Assembly: GCF_023078355.1 (NCBI RefSeq)
Contig: NZ_CP095552.1
Location: 4,712,001 to 4,776,000, forward strand
Direction of reading: 5' to 3'
Length of the DNA: 64,000 nucleotides
Origin: Gordonia hongkongensis
Lineage (GTDB): Bacteria; Actinomycetota; Actinomycetes; Mycobacteriales; Mycobacteriaceae
Below are positions 15,973-25,508 of the stretch, piece after piece. How positions within the stretch are numbered: position 1 is the stretch's first letter; each line of letters opens with the position of its first letter. The notes under the pieces were generated by a model that ran no database searches, was not told the DNA's origin, and was given only the letters and a program-made list of their open reading frames with translations. Position numbers and translations under genes: made by a program.

Positions 15973-17034
15973 CTAGCCGAAGAGAGCGACAGCGGTGCCG
16001 GCGATCAGCGGCACACTGAGCAGGACCAGGACGACTCCGTTGATCCATCGGTGGTCACGCAGAACCGCCAAGAACTCACGGACCTGGGCGTTGGGGACGA
16101 AGTATCGCGCGGTGTGGGCGCCGGTCGAGAATCCGTCGATCCCGGCAGACCGCATGAGCATCGCTCCGCGGAAGGCGTGATAGCCGCTCGTCACCACCGC
16201 GACCGGTTCGGTCACTCCACGCTCGTCGAGCACACGCCTCGAGTACCGGAGGTTCTCCGCGGTGTCGGTGGATCGGTCCTCGAGTGCGATGGCATCACGA
16301 TCGACGCCCTTCGAGACGAGGTACTCGGCCATCGCCGCGGCCTCCGACAGCCGCTCGTCGCCACCTCTGCCTCCGGAGCAGATGATCAGCGGGTCCAGGC
16401 CGGAAGGCCGGGCCAGATCATAGATCTCGCGACCGCGGTCGAGTCGTGACGCCAGCAGCGGACCGACGCGGGACCCGTCGAGCAGACCGGCACCCAGGAC
16501 GATGATCGCGCCGACCTTCGCCCGTCGCGCCCGCCACCTGCTCCACCGGCCATACAGCCACGACCAGAGAAGCAGCGAGGCGAACACGAAACCCAGGTAA
16601 CCGGCCGGCATCCCCACCGCCATGAGGAAGTTGAGCAGCGCGTTGCTCGTCGACACGTCGAACCATCCGACCATGATCCCGAGCAGGACAGCGAGCGCGT
16701 AACCGGACAGGAGTGCACCCAGGAGCGCCGACAGCAGGTTCGATGGACGGCGCCCCTCTCGGCGCAGAAGCGTCAAGCCGTTGGCGATCAACGACACCCC
16801 GAGAATGAGGATGGCAAGCAGCGCAACGAGTCCGAGGGCCACGATGACCACCGCCGGCGCGAGAACCGAGCCGTCGTCGCCGACGCCCCTGTCCACGACC
16901 GCGATCACCGCGGCGAGCATCACGCCCGACAAGCCCGCGGTCAGCAGGATGCCGGGGCTCAGACGACGTGGGTCCTGCCATGCGAGCACCGCGCTCATGA
17001 TGAGCAGCACTGCCGCAACTATCAGTACGCCCAT
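15973..17034 (-). CDS. DUF218/YdcF-like membrane protein
   Basis: 353 residues. The first 160 contain about five hydrophobic helices. The C-terminal DUF218 domain begins near KVGAIIVLGAGLLDG and shows ICSGGRGGDERLSEA, LEDRSTDTAENL and VTSGYHAFRGAMLMR, the family's conserved blocks. A last membrane helix ends the protein. E. coli SanA/YdcF relatives affect envelope barrier function and bind nucleotide-like ligands, but no reaction is established. Start ATG 17034; the adjacent GTG 17037 is equally possible. The upstream 200 bp separates it from the divergent secreted hydrolase. Confidence 0.85.
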   Translation of the reverse strand: MGVLIVAAVLLIMSAVLAWQDPRRLSPGILLTAGLSGVMLAAVIAVVDRGVGDDGSVLAPAVVIVALGLVALLAILILGVSLIANGLTLLRREGRRPSNLLSALLGALLSGYALAVLLGIMVGWFDVSTSNALLNFLMAVGMPAGYLGFVFASLLLWSWLYGRWSRWRARRAKVGAIIVLGAGLLDGSRVGPLLASRLDRGREIYDLARPSGLDPLIICSGGRGGDERLSEAAAMAEYLVSKGVDRDAIALEDRSTDTAENLRYSRRVLDERGVTEPVAVVTSGYHAFRGAMLMRSAGIDGFSTGAHTARYFVPNAQVREFLAVLRDHRWINGVVLVLLSVPLIAGTAVALFG

Positions 17035-17235
17035 CACGAGCTCGATGGTGTCACAGGTGTCGCGCAGGTCGGGAAATGAGGAATGAGCCCAGTGGCTCTA
17101 ACTCGATCTCGGCGCACACGAAACGTTTCTCCGTACCCATTCCCAGACACGTTCGAAACCGCGCGGCCGGCGTGCAATCATCAGACGAGTTGGGCCGACG
17201 CCACAGTCGGTCCTCGTCATCCCAGGACGCTCACA

Positions 17236-18336
17236 ATGCATCTGCCCGCGATGAGAACTCCGATTCTGGTGCTGAGCATCGGCCTGCTCCTGAGCTGGCT
17301 GCTGCCGCCGCCCGCACATGCGTCGCCCAACCGGGTCGATGCCACTCCGGCTGGGCTGACCCTCTATGGACGCCAGTGGTGGCCTTCCGGATTCGACGCC
17401 TACCAGCTGGCCACCGATTGGTCGGTGAATGCCGGATGCGGAGCGATGGTTGATCTCGACGACTATTTCGCCGCCTTACCTCCGCATTCGCTCACTCGCT
17501 TCAATCTGTTCGCTCAACTGGCCGTGAACAAGTACACCCAGCAATTGGATTTCGGGCCGATGGATGCCGTTTTCGACGCCGCCGCGCGGCACGGTCAGAT
17601 CGTCTTGCCTGTCCTCGCGGCCGCCGATGGCGCATGCGAGAGCGGAGTTTTCAAGGAACGAGACTGGTACCGATCCGGCTGGCGAACCGTCGCCGGCGCG
17701 GGTGGACTCACGTTCGAGCAGTGGGTCAGGACGGCAGTGGGACGCTGGAAGAGCAGGTCGGCCCTGGCGGGATGGGAATTGGTGGGTGAACCCGAAACGT
17801 CCATCTGTGGCGATCAGTCGTGTGGATGGCAGCAGCGGTCGTGCCCGGTCGACGCCGCGCGCGTACTGCGGTCGTTCTTCGGCAGCGCAGGTGCGATGGT
17901 CACCCGGTTGCACGGCGGGGCGGTGATCTGGTCCGGCTTCACCGGCGGTGGCCAGTGCGGCACCGCCGGGCCCGACTACCAGTACGTCGCCGGCTCCCCG
18001 TACGTGGACGTCCTGGACTATCACGACTACGGTGCGGACGGTGTCGCGCTCCCCGGGGATCAGTGGAACGGACTGGCCGAACGTCTACGCCAGGCACGCG
18101 TAGTCGGAAAACCCCTCGCGGTGAACGAGATCGGCCAGCATGCCGGCTCATGCGGTTCGACATCCGAGCGCGCCGACGACTTCCGGACCAAGGTCGCCGG
18201 TCAGCGGGCGGCCGGGACGGCAACCGCACTCTTCTGGGCATTCGTCCCGGACCCGAGGCACGACCAGTGCACCTACGACATCGGTCCCGGTGACCCGGTG
18301 CACGAACTGGTCTCCGAACTGACAAGCCTCGATTGA
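17236..18336 (+). CDS. Secreted glycoside hydrolase, GH5-like (endo-mannanase/cellulase clan)
   Basis: 366 residues with a clear signal peptide (RTPILVLSIGLLLSWLL, cleavage near AHA-SP, about residue 34). The mature part resembles clan GH-A TIM-barrel enzymes. GWELVGEPE supplies the expected acid/base glutamate after the fourth strand, and LAVNEIG the nucleophile glutamate after the seventh. Several cysteines suggest disulfides, in keeping with export. Start ATG 17236; ATG 17251 is an alternative. Polysaccharide substrate is unknown. It appears to be transcribed alone. Confidence 0.75.
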   Translation: MHLPAMRTPILVLSIGLLLSWLLPPPAHASPNRVDATPAGLTLYGRQWWPSGFDAYQLATDWSVNAGCGAMVDLDDYFAALPPHSLTRFNLFAQLAVNKYTQQLDFGPMDAVFDAAARHGQIVLPVLAAADGACESGVFKERDWYRSGWRTVAGAGGLTFEQWVRTAVGRWKSRSALAGWELVGEPETSICGDQSCGWQQRSCPVDAARVLRSFFGSAGAMVTRLHGGAVIWSGFTGGGQCGTAGPDYQYVAGSPYVDVLDYHDYGADGVALPGDQWNGLAERLRQARVVGKPLAVNEIGQHAGSCGSTSERADDFRTKVAGQRAAGTATALFWAFVPDPRHDQCTYDIGPGDPVHELVSELTSLD

Positions 18337-18401
18337 GGGTCAGCACTCGGGCAACAGTTCAATACCCGGCCGACGGGCCGACCGGCCGTTAGACTCTGCC
18401 G

Positions 18402-19910
18402 ATGTCCAGTCCCCTGGGGATCACCCCCGACGAGTCGCTGCGCAAGGGACTTCAGAGTCGTCACATCAGCATGCTCGCGCTCGGCGGTGCCATCGGCACC
18501 GGCTTGTTCGTCGCCTCGGGCGCCACCATCTCCGACGCGGGCCCGGGTGGCGCCATCCTGGCGTATCTGCTGATGGGCTGCATGGTCTTCTTCCTGATGC
18601 AGAGCCTCGGCGAGATGTCGGCGTACATCCCGTGCAGCAACCCGTTCGAGGAGTACGGAAAGCGCTTCGTGTCCAAGTCCTTCGGCTTCGCAGCCGGGTG
18701 GAACTACTGGCTCAACTGGTCGGTCACCCTGGCCGCCGAGTTGGTGGCCGCCGGGCTGATCATGAAGTACTGGGCACCCGACGTGCCGTCGTGGATCTGG
18801 TCGGTCGTGTTCCTGGCGGGTCTGCTGGCGCTGAACCTGTTCGCGGTCAAGGCATTCGGCGAAGCCGAGTTCTGGTTCGCGGCGATCAAGGTCATCGCGG
18901 TGGTCGTCTTCCTCATCGTCGGCGTGCTGCTGATTCTCGGTGTCATCGGCGACCGTCCTTCGCCGGGCTTCAGCAACTGGACGATCGACGACGCTCCGTT
19001 CGTGGACTTCCCGCTCGGCATGCTGTCGGTCTTCCTCATCGCCGGTTTCGCATTCCAGGGCACCGAGATGATCGCGGTCGCCGCCGGCGAGGCGGTCGAA
19101 CCGAAGACGGCCATTCCACGCGCCGTGCGCACCGTCTTCGTGCGCATCCTGCTGTTCTACATCGGCACCCTGACCGTCATCGCGTTCCTGATCCCGTACA
19201 CCGACCCCAATCTGCTGAATGCGTCCGAGGAGAACATCGCGATCGCCCCGTTCACCCTCGTGTTCTCCGACGCAGGGATCGCGGTGGCGGCATCGATGAT
19301 GAACGCCGTGATCCTGATCGCGATCCTGTCGGCGGGCAATGCGAGCCTGTTCGCGGCAACCCGCGCGTTGTACGGCCTGTCGGTGCAGGGCAACGCCCCA
19401 CGTGTGTTCGCCTGGGTCACGCGATCAGGAGTGCCACTCCTCGCCGTGGCCGCGACGACGGCCATCGGCGCCCTCTGCTTCCTGGCGAGTCGGGTGGGCG
19501 ACGGTCGCGCGTACGTCTGGCTGGTCACCGCCTCGTCGGTGGCGGGCTTCATCACGTGGATGGGTATCGCGTGGGCCCACTACCGTTTTCGTCGGGCGTG
19601 GCAGGCGCAGGGTCTGGACCTCGGCAGACTCCCCTACAAGGCCTGGCTCTACCCGGCCGGCCCGATCATCGCGTTGCTCATGTGTGTCGCCGTCATCGCG
19701 GGGCAGAATCTCCCGGCGATCCGCGACGGATCCGCGGGGAATCTCGAACTCTGGCTCACCGCCTACGGCGCACTGTTCGTGTTCCTCGCTCTGTGGTGGG
19801 GCCACAAGGTGATCACGCGCAGCCCGACCGTCGACCTGCTCACCGCCGATCTGTCACCCACATCGGCTGCGTCGGCGCATCGCGATCCGGATCCGGACCT
19901 CGTCGGCTGA
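18402..19910 (+). CDS. Amino acid permease, APC superfamily (AAT family)
   Basis: 502-residue inner-membrane proton symporter with about 12 helices. The N-terminal signature RHISMLALGGAIGTGLFVASG, seen here as LALGGAIGTGLFVASG, and the AFQGTEMIAVAAGE motif in helix 6 mark the amino-acid/proton symporters of the LysP/AnsP/GabP type. Length fits. Charged residues toward the end (SAHRDPDPD) form a short cytoplasmic tail. Neighbours give no clue to the amino acid carried. Confidence 0.9.
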   Translation: MSSPLGITPDESLRKGLQSRHISMLALGGAIGTGLFVASGATISDAGPGGAILAYLLMGCMVFFLMQSLGEMSAYIPCSNPFEEYGKRFVSKSFGFAAGWNYWLNWSVTLAAELVAAGLIMKYWAPDVPSWIWSVVFLAGLLALNLFAVKAFGEAEFWFAAIKVIAVVVFLIVGVLLILGVIGDRPSPGFSNWTIDDAPFVDFPLGMLSVFLIAGFAFQGTEMIAVAAGEAVEPKTAIPRAVRTVFVRILLFYIGTLTVIAFLIPYTDPNLLNASEENIAIAPFTLVFSDAGIAVAASMMNAVILIAILSAGNASLFAATRALYGLSVQGNAPRVFAWVTRSGVPLLAVAATTAIGALCFLASRVGDGRAYVWLVTASSVAGFITWMGIAWAHYRFRRAWQAQGLDLGRLPYKAWLYPAGPIIALLMCVAVIAGQNLPAIRDGSAGNLELWLTAYGALFVFLALWWGHKVITRSPTVDLLTADLSPTSAASAHRDPDPDLVG

Positions 19911-19968
19911 CCGGATCGTCGGGCGATCGCGGCGGGGCCGGGTCTCGCTCAGTCGATGACCTCGCGGA

Positions 19969-20439
19969 TCAACCGACAAGTTCGGCGATGTGGTTCAACG
20001 AGTTACGCAGATGGTCGTCGGCGAACGGCGGGAACTCGATGTACTCGCGGATGTGGGCGGGTACGGCCGACCAGTCGTAGGTCAGGGTGAGCTCGGTGGA
20101 CGACTCCCCCACCGGCACCAGGTCGTACCGCCATGTCCAGCCGCCGAACTCGAGCTCCCCGGAGTCGTTGCGCTGCCCTGGTTGCCACGCTATCGCCGAC
20201 AGCGGTTCGATCACCTCGACCCGGTTCTCCATCAGGTAGTCACCATCCGGATGGTTGGAGTGGTACATGTTCATCCGGAATACCTGGCCCACCTCCCGCA
20301 GCGGTGTCGTGTCGACTGCGTCCCGAACCCAGCCGGTGCCGTCGATGGCCTGGTGTGTGCGGGGGTCGGCGAGCGCCGCGAACACCTCGTCGGGCGTGGC
20401 GGAGATCGTGCGTCTGACGGCAACGTTCTGGTTCGTCAT
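19969..20439 (-). CDS. SRPBCC (START/polyketide-cyclase-like) domain protein
   Basis: 156 residues forming one SRPBCC fold: RRTISATPDEVFAALADP at the start, FGGWTWRYDLVP and ELTLTYDWS in the strand region. Such proteins bind hydrophobic ligands; the function here is unknown. It is transcribed divergently from the F420-type oxidoreductase gene with about 117 bp between starts. Confidence 0.82.
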   Translation of the reverse strand: MTNQNVAVRRTISATPDEVFAALADPRTHQAIDGTGWVRDAVDTTPLREVGQVFRMNMYHSNHPDGDYLMENRVEVIEPLSAIAWQPGQRNDSGELEFGGWTWRYDLVPVGESSTELTLTYDWSAVPAHIREYIEFPPFADDHLRNSLNHIAELVG

Positions 20440-20556
20440 GGTGCTGGCCCTTTCGGGTCGGGTCCCCTGGATCGGGGTTCGGACACAGAGGTGGACCCGA
20501 ACCGGCGCCCGAGCTCATCGGTGACCTTGTTTCCCACGAGTGCATGCCATCCTCGG

Positions 20557-20976
20557 ATGATGGACCTGCGCCTGAGTCGCGAACGCTTCGCCGCCGCCCG
20601 GTCGGTCACGCTCGCCACCGTGTCACCCTCCACCAAGCCGCACCTGGTCCCCGTCGTGTGCGCACTCGACGACGACGTCATCTACACGTGCGTGGATCAC
20701 AAGCCGAAACGAACCACCGCACTCCGTCGTCTCGCCAGCATCGCGGACAACCCCGCGGTGTCACTCTTGGCTGACGTGTATTCCGACAACTGGGATGAAC
20801 TCTGGTGGGTGCGGGTCGACGGCCGGGCACACGTCGTCGACGCCGGTGAACCCATCGGCAGTCACGGCATCGACACGCTGGCCGCGAAGTACCCGCAGTA
20901 TCGACTCCGACGGCCCGATGGACCGGTGATCGTCGTGGAGTCTCTGACGTGGCACAGCTGGTCGGCCACCTCATAG
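20557..20976 (+). CDS. PPOX-class (pyridoxamine oxidase-like) F420-dependent oxidoreductase
   Basis: 139 residues of the split-barrel flavin/F420-binding family, near the TIGR03668 group. RSVTLATVSPSTKPHLVPVV is the typical first strand pair (shown as VTLATVSPSTKPHLVP). KPKRTTALRRLASIADNPAVSLL and DNWDELWWVRVDGRA are family blocks. Actinobacterial members use deazaflavin F420 to reduce small molecules; the substrate is unknown. Two adjacent ATGs (20557, 20560) begin the gene. A longer open frame upstream is only the shadow of the SRPBCC gene. Confidence 0.85.
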   Translation: MMDLRLSRERFAAARSVTLATVSPSTKPHLVPVVCALDDDVIYTCVDHKPKRTTALRRLASIADNPAVSLLADVYSDNWDELWWVRVDGRAHVVDAGEPIGSHGIDTLAAKYPQYRLRRPDGPVIVVESLTWHSWSATS

Positions 20977-21061
20977 GCACGTCGGCGGGCGGCGGTTTCG
21001 GATAATTCCGACACGCTCCTCGATAGGCTGGGTGCCACGCAGGCATACCGAGGAGGCTCCG

Positions 21062-22738
21062 ATGGTGCAGCGCAGCGGCGAACGGCCACGCGACAACCGG
21101 TCCGACACACCGGGCTCGGCCGGCCGAGGCTCCGGATCGCCTGACTCACAGCAGGAGTTCGACGAGATCGACCACCAGTCGGCGGGTGAGCGCGCCGACG
21201 AGGTGGAACCGAAGATGCGGCGTCGGCAGTGGATCGGACTCGTTGCCGGCGTGGCACTCGCGGCACTGGTCTACGTGATACTGCCCGCCGAGGTCGGGCA
21301 GGGAGCCCGGCTCACGGCGTCGACCGCAGTTCTCATGGGCCTCTGGTGGATGACCGAGGCGATACCCATCCCCGCGACCGCGCTGCTGCCGCTGGTGATC
21401 TTCCCGGTCTTCGGCTCAGACGAAGCAGGCGAATCGATCTCGGTGAACGACGTCGGCGCGGCCTACGGGAACAACGTCATCTTCCTGTTCATGGGCGGCT
21501 TCATCATCGCCCTCGCGATGCAACGGTGGAATCTGCACCGCCGCATAGCCCTGGTGACCGTCGCAGCGATGGGCACCAAGCCGCCGATGGTCATCGCCGG
21601 CTTCATGATCGCCACCGGATTCCTCTCGATGTGGGTGTCCAACACCGCAACCGCCGTGATGATGATCCCGATCGGCGTGTCGGTCCTGGCGCTGGTGCTC
21701 GACCTCGGCAAGGAATCGGGCACCGACGCCCCCGCGCCGAAGGCCACCGGCACCGACGAACCGGTGGACGGTGAGACCCTCACCCAGGCGGTCATCAAGA
21801 GCAACTTCGGCACGGCACTGATGCTCGGCATCGCCTACGCCGCATCGATCGGATCGTTGGGCACGATCATCGGCACCCCGCCCAACACCCTCCTGGTCGG
21901 ATACCTCGAGGGTGAAGGCATCGACATCGGGTTCCTGGAGTGGATGATCGCCGGCGTCCCGCTCGCCGTGATCTTCCTGGCCATCGCGTGGTTCCTGCTC
22001 ACTCACGTCCTGTTCAAGCCGGAGATCGACGACATCCCCGGCGGCCGGCGCATCATCCGCGATCAGCTCGACGGCCTCGGCTCGATGTCGCAGGGCGAGA
22101 TCCGGGTCGCCGCGATCTTCGGCCTCACCGCACTGGCGTGGATCGCGGTCCCGCTGATCTGGGACGAGAATCCGCCGATCTCGGACACCGGCATCGCGAT
22201 GACGGCGGCGATCCTGCTGTTCCTGCTGCCCAGCGGCTCCAAACCCGGTGTGCGCCTGCTCGACTGGGAGACCGCGATCAAACTGCCATGGGGAGTGCTG
22301 CTGCTGTTCGGCGGCGGCCTCGCCTTGTCCCAGCAGTTCGAGTCCAGCGGACTGACCGCCTGGATCGGCGACGTGGCCGCCGGGCTCGACACGATCCCGG
22401 TCATCGTGCTGGTGGTCATCGCGGCGACCGCGATCATCTTCCTCACCGAGATCACGAGCAACACCGCGACAGCGGCAACCTTTCTCCCGGTCGCCGGAGG
22501 CGTGGCCATGGGAATGGGTCTCGACCCTCTGGTGCTCACGATCCCCGTCGCCCTCGCCGCAACCTGCGCATTCATGCTCCCGGTGGCGACGCCACCGAAC
22601 GCGGTGGCCTACGCCAGCGGGTACGTCACCATCGGTCAGATGATCCGCGGCGGGCTCTGGCTCAACCTCATCGGGATCGTGCTCATCACCCTCGCCGCCT
22701 ACACCGTGTTCGCGTGGTCTCTCGGCATCGCGTACTGA
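21062..22738 (+). CDS. DASS/SLC13-family anion (dicarboxylate) symporter
   Basis: 558-residue transporter. Both family signatures are present: SNTATAVMMIPIG in the first half and TSNTATAATFLPVAGG in the second. They form the inverted-repeat binding sites for sodium and carboxylate in DASS proteins. GTPPNTLLVGY and ATPPNAVAYASG are the paired P-rich tips. A hydrophilic N-terminal segment of about 55 residues precedes the first helix. Start ATG 21062 after GAGGAGGC. It probably imports C4-dicarboxylates or a similar anion such as sulfate; specificity is not visible. Confidence 0.9.
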   Translation: MVQRSGERPRDNRSDTPGSAGRGSGSPDSQQEFDEIDHQSAGERADEVEPKMRRRQWIGLVAGVALAALVYVILPAEVGQGARLTASTAVLMGLWWMTEAIPIPATALLPLVIFPVFGSDEAGESISVNDVGAAYGNNVIFLFMGGFIIALAMQRWNLHRRIALVTVAAMGTKPPMVIAGFMIATGFLSMWVSNTATAVMMIPIGVSVLALVLDLGKESGTDAPAPKATGTDEPVDGETLTQAVIKSNFGTALMLGIAYAASIGSLGTIIGTPPNTLLVGYLEGEGIDIGFLEWMIAGVPLAVIFLAIAWFLLTHVLFKPEIDDIPGGRRIIRDQLDGLGSMSQGEIRVAAIFGLTALAWIAVPLIWDENPPISDTGIAMTAAILLFLLPSGSKPGVRLLDWETAIKLPWGVLLLFGGGLALSQQFESSGLTAWIGDVAAGLDTIPVIVLVVIAATAIIFLTEITSNTATAATFLPVAGGVAMGMGLDPLVLTIPVALAATCAFMLPVATPPNAVAYASGYVTIGQMIRGGLWLNLIGIVLITLAAYTVFAWSLGIAY

Positions 22739-22862
22739 CCCACGACTCGACCGGGCCCAGATCGAGTCGCTCGTCACCCTCCCGCCGACCACGGGAATGC
22801 ACCGAACCGACGGATCCGTTGCGCGAAGGGTCAACAACGTCGTCGAACAAAGAGGTGCAGTT

Positions 22863-23522
22863 GTGAAGATCGGGATCATCGGAGCGGGATTCATCGGCGG
22901 GACGCTCACGCGTCGTCTGGCATCGTTGGGGCACGAGGTGCGGGTGGCGAACTCGCGCGACCCGGAGACGCTGGCCGAACTGGCCTCCGAGACCGGCGCC
23001 ACCGCCGTTTGGGCCGCCGACGCCGCGAAGGACGCCGACCTGGTGATCGTCAGCATCCCGCAGAAGAACACCCCCGACCTCGCGCCGGGCATCCTCGACG
23101 CCCGCAAGCCCGACGCCCCGGTGATCGAGACCAACAACTACTACCCCCAGCAGCGCGACGGCAAGATCGAGGCGATCGAGAACGGCACCCCCGAGAGCGT
23201 GTGGGTGTCGGAACTGCTCGGCGTCCCGGTGTACAAGGTGTTCAACGGGATCTACTGGAAGCACCTGCTGAACAAGGGCGTACCCGCGGGCACAGAGGGC
23301 CGTATCGCGCTGCCGATCGCCGGCGACGATACGGCGGGCAAGGAGATCGTGTTCCGCGTGGTCGACGAACTCGGGTTCGACCCGGTCGACGCCGGACCGC
23401 TCGCCGAGTCGTGGCGGCAACAGCCGGGAACGCCGGTGTACGGCAAGGATTTCGGCGTCGACGACACCCTCAAGGCGCTCGCCGAGGCGTCGCCGGAACG
23501 CACCGCTGAGTGGCGCGCCTGA
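22863..23522 (+). CDS. NADP-binding oxidoreductase, F420-NADP reductase-like Rossmann protein
   Basis: 219 residues beginning with GIIGAGFIGGTLTRRLASLG, a GxGxxG nucleotide site, followed by ANSRDPE, whose Ser/Arg after the second strand favours NADP. The body resembles the NADPH:F420 oxidoreductase-like family (COG2085). GTG 22863 is preceded by AGAGGTG. Whether it uses F420 is inferred; an F420-class oxidoreductase lies 2 kb upstream. Confidence 0.8.
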   Translation: MKIGIIGAGFIGGTLTRRLASLGHEVRVANSRDPETLAELASETGATAVWAADAAKDADLVIVSIPQKNTPDLAPGILDARKPDAPVIETNNYYPQQRDGKIEAIENGTPESVWVSELLGVPVYKVFNGIYWKHLLNKGVPAGTEGRIALPIAGDDTAGKEIVFRVVDELGFDPVDAGPLAESWRQQPGTPVYGKDFGVDDTLKALAEASPERTAEWRA

Positions 23523-23555
23523 CGCACTGACAGGGGCGGCACGCCACGGCGGGAA

Positions 23556-24317
23556 TCACCGACGCTTCGGACGTCCGGGCCCGCGTCGCGCGCCCTTGCC
23601 GGGGATCTTTCCGGCCGCCTCGCGTGCCGCCCTCTTCGCCGCCGCCTTCTCCTTGGCCGACCGTTTGGGCGCCTCGTCGGTCCGCCCCCGCGACGACGTC
23701 GCCTTGCGGCCGCGCACGATGCCGATGAACTCATCGGCCAATTGAGTTGTGGGAGCAGGCCACAGGAGTCCGACGCTCCCGGTCGGGGCGTCGGTGACCG
23801 GTCGATACACCAGGTCCTTGCGGTGATGCAGGCGCGCCAGCGACTGCGGCACGAGCAGTACGCCGACGCCGGCCGCGACGAGTTCGACTGCGTCACCGGT
23901 GGTCTCGGGCCGATGATCCACCGCCGCACCCGGGCGTTCGGATACTGTCAACGGCTCGTCCAGCGGCCACAGGAACTGCTCGTCGGCCAGATCAGCCAGG
24001 GTCATCTCGTCGCCGGCGGTCAGGGCGTGGTCCTTCGGCACCACGACGACCGTCGTCTCCTCGTACAGGTCGATCGTGTGATGTTCCCGCGCATCGCCGG
24101 ACCGCAGGGCATCGGGCAATCTGGTGATCGCCATGTCGACGCGCCGCTCCCCGACCGCCTCGGCACAGTCCGCGACGTCGACGGCGACGAGTTCCAGCGG
24201 GACGTCGGGACGCCGCTCGGCCCAGATCCTGACCCACTTGCTCGGCGTGACCCCCGAAACGTACGCCAGTCGGAAGACAGGGGCCTCGCCCGCTGCGTGA
24301 ACGTCGGGTGTGGTCAC
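23556..24317 (-). CDS. LysR-type ligand-binding domain protein lacking the HTH, with AT-hook-like tail
   Basis: 253 residues. Residues about 15-205 match the periplasmic-binding-like effector domain of LysR regulators (RRVDMAITRLPDALR, VVVPKDHAL, AVELVAAGVGVLLVPQSLAR). The N-terminal winged helix that all classical LysR proteins have is missing. The last 45 residues are Lys/Arg/Ala-rich and end RRGPGRPKRR, which fits the GRP core of an AT-hook, so DNA binding may have moved to the C-terminus. GTG 24317 is my start; TTG 24323 is possible. Divergent from a DUF5997 gene only about 32 bp away. Confidence 0.8.
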   Translation of the reverse strand: MTTPDVHAAGEAPVFRLAYVSGVTPSKWVRIWAERRPDVPLELVAVDVADCAEAVGERRVDMAITRLPDALRSGDAREHHTIDLYEETTVVVVPKDHALTAGDEMTLADLADEQFLWPLDEPLTVSERPGAAVDHRPETTGDAVELVAAGVGVLLVPQSLARLHHRKDLVYRPVTDAPTGSVGLLWPAPTTQLADEFIGIVRGRKATSSRGRTDEAPKRSAKEKAAAKRAAREAAGKIPGKGARRGPGRPKRR

Positions 24318-24349
24318 GCCCAAAGGCTACCGCCCGATACCCTCGTCGA

Positions 24350-24754
24350 ATGAGCTCGCAGTCGATGAAGCCGGCCACCGCCGCCAAGAAGCTGGACGTG
24401 TACCTGCCGGCCACTCCTGCGGAGTTCCAGCAGGGCCCGATCACCCGGGCCGAGCTCGCCGCCCTCCAGACCGACCCGCCGGAATGGCTCCGCACGCTTC
24501 GCGCCGACGGCCCGCACCCGAAGAATCTGGTCGCGGCACAACTCGGCATCTCGAACTCGGGCCTGGTTCGCGGGGGAATCACCGAGGCACTCACGACGGC
24601 ACAGATCGACGACCTCCTCGCCGAGATGCCGGATTGGCTGGCCGCCGAACGCGCCACCCAGATCGAGGTCCGTCGCGAGGAGCGGCGCGTCAAGTCGCTG
24701 CATGCCGACCGACGACGCGCCCGCGAGGAGGGTGACACGGACCCGGAGAGTTAG
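24350..24754 (+). CDS. DUF5997-family protein
   Basis: 134 residues of an actinobacterial family of unknown function (DUF5997). Conserved-looking blocks are KKLDVYLPATPAEFQ, ELAALQTDPPEWL and the basic end VRREERRVKSLHADRRRA. It is transcribed divergently from the HTH-less LysR-like gene from an intergenic space of only about 32 bp, which suggests linked regulation. ATG 24350 is used; ATG 24365 would remove five residues. Confidence 0.8.
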   Translation: MSSQSMKPATAAKKLDVYLPATPAEFQQGPITRAELAALQTDPPEWLRTLRADGPHPKNLVAAQLGISNSGLVRGGITEALTTAQIDDLLAEMPDWLAAERATQIEVRREERRVKSLHADRRRAREEGDTDPES

Positions 24755-24809
24755 TCCTCCGACCGGTCCGCAGCAGCACAACGGTATCCGCCCGACAGCG
24801 AATATCGTT

Positions 24810-25418
24810 TCACTGCAACGTCTCTCGGATCTCGACCGCCAGCCCTGTCAGATACTCCCGGAGCACGCGCTGCGCGCGAGCCGGCGAATCCGTGTCGGCG
24901 AGGAGCAGGTGCATCGCCAGACCGTCGACAAGGGCGTGTACCGCGATCGCTTGAGAGTCGAGTTCGCGGCCGGCGCCGATCAGCCCGTGCTCGTCGAGGA
25001 CGCCCAGCACCGTCCGACAGAGTGAGCGCAAACCGTCGTGGGCCTCGCGCGCAGCATCCGCGAGACCGGGGTGTGCCACCGACTCGGTCACCATCGCGAG
25101 GTTGACGTGCATCTCGACGCGCCGCTCGTCGTCCAGCGGTAGGACCTCGGACAACACGGCTTCGGCCCAGCGGAGCGGATCGCGGATCCGGTCGTGCTCG
25201 CGGATGCGGAGCGCCACCCGTTCATAGATCAGGCGCATCGAGAACTCGAGCAGCTCTTCCTTGTCCCCGAACACGTGTCGAAGCGAGCCCACCGAGATGT
25301 TCGCCTCGGCCGCCACCTCCCGGACCGATACTCCGGATGCGCCTTCGCGCAACACGATCCGCCACAGGGCCTCGGCTATCTCGGCGCGTCGCCCGTCCCG
25401 GTCGATCAACTTGGGCAT
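24810..25418 (-). CDS. TetR-family regulator
   Basis: 202 residues. The N-terminal HTH (about 10-56; VSVREVAAEANISVGSLRHVF) is followed by a TetR_C_6/BetI-like C-terminal domain (LVDGLAMHLLL). It is divergent from a DUF418 membrane-protein gene. Inverted repeats at 25427-25446 and 25462-25481 between them are its probable operators. Confidence 0.88.
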   Translation of the reverse strand: MPKLIDRDGRRAEIAEALWRIVLREGASGVSVREVAAEANISVGSLRHVFGDKEELLEFSMRLIYERVALRIREHDRIRDPLRWAEAVLSEVLPLDDERRVEMHVNLAMVTESVAHPGLADAAREAHDGLRSLCRTVLGVLDEHGLIGAGRELDSQAIAVHALVDGLAMHLLLADTDSPARAQRVLREYLTGLAVEIRETLQ

Positions 25419-25426
25419 TGACCCAT

Positions 25427-25481
25427 GCTAGTACACCCGTGCTACCTTGACTTCGAGTTTTGATAGCACGGTTGTGTCAGC
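25427..25481. promoter_or_regulatory. Probable TetR operator pair
   Basis: GCTAGTACACCCGTGCTACC (25427-25446) and GATAGCACGGTTGTGTCAGC (25462-25481) are inverted copies matching at about 15 of 20 positions. They lie between the divergent TetR and DUF418 genes. Confidence 0.55.
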
Positions 25482-25508
25482 AAAAAAGTGGCACAGGACG
25501 GAGACACG

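Noticed and set aside
19990..20556. N-terminal extension of the PPOX-class protein
   Set aside because: The open frame upstream of 20557 is antisense to the well-supported SRPBCC gene and reads as typical shadow sequence.
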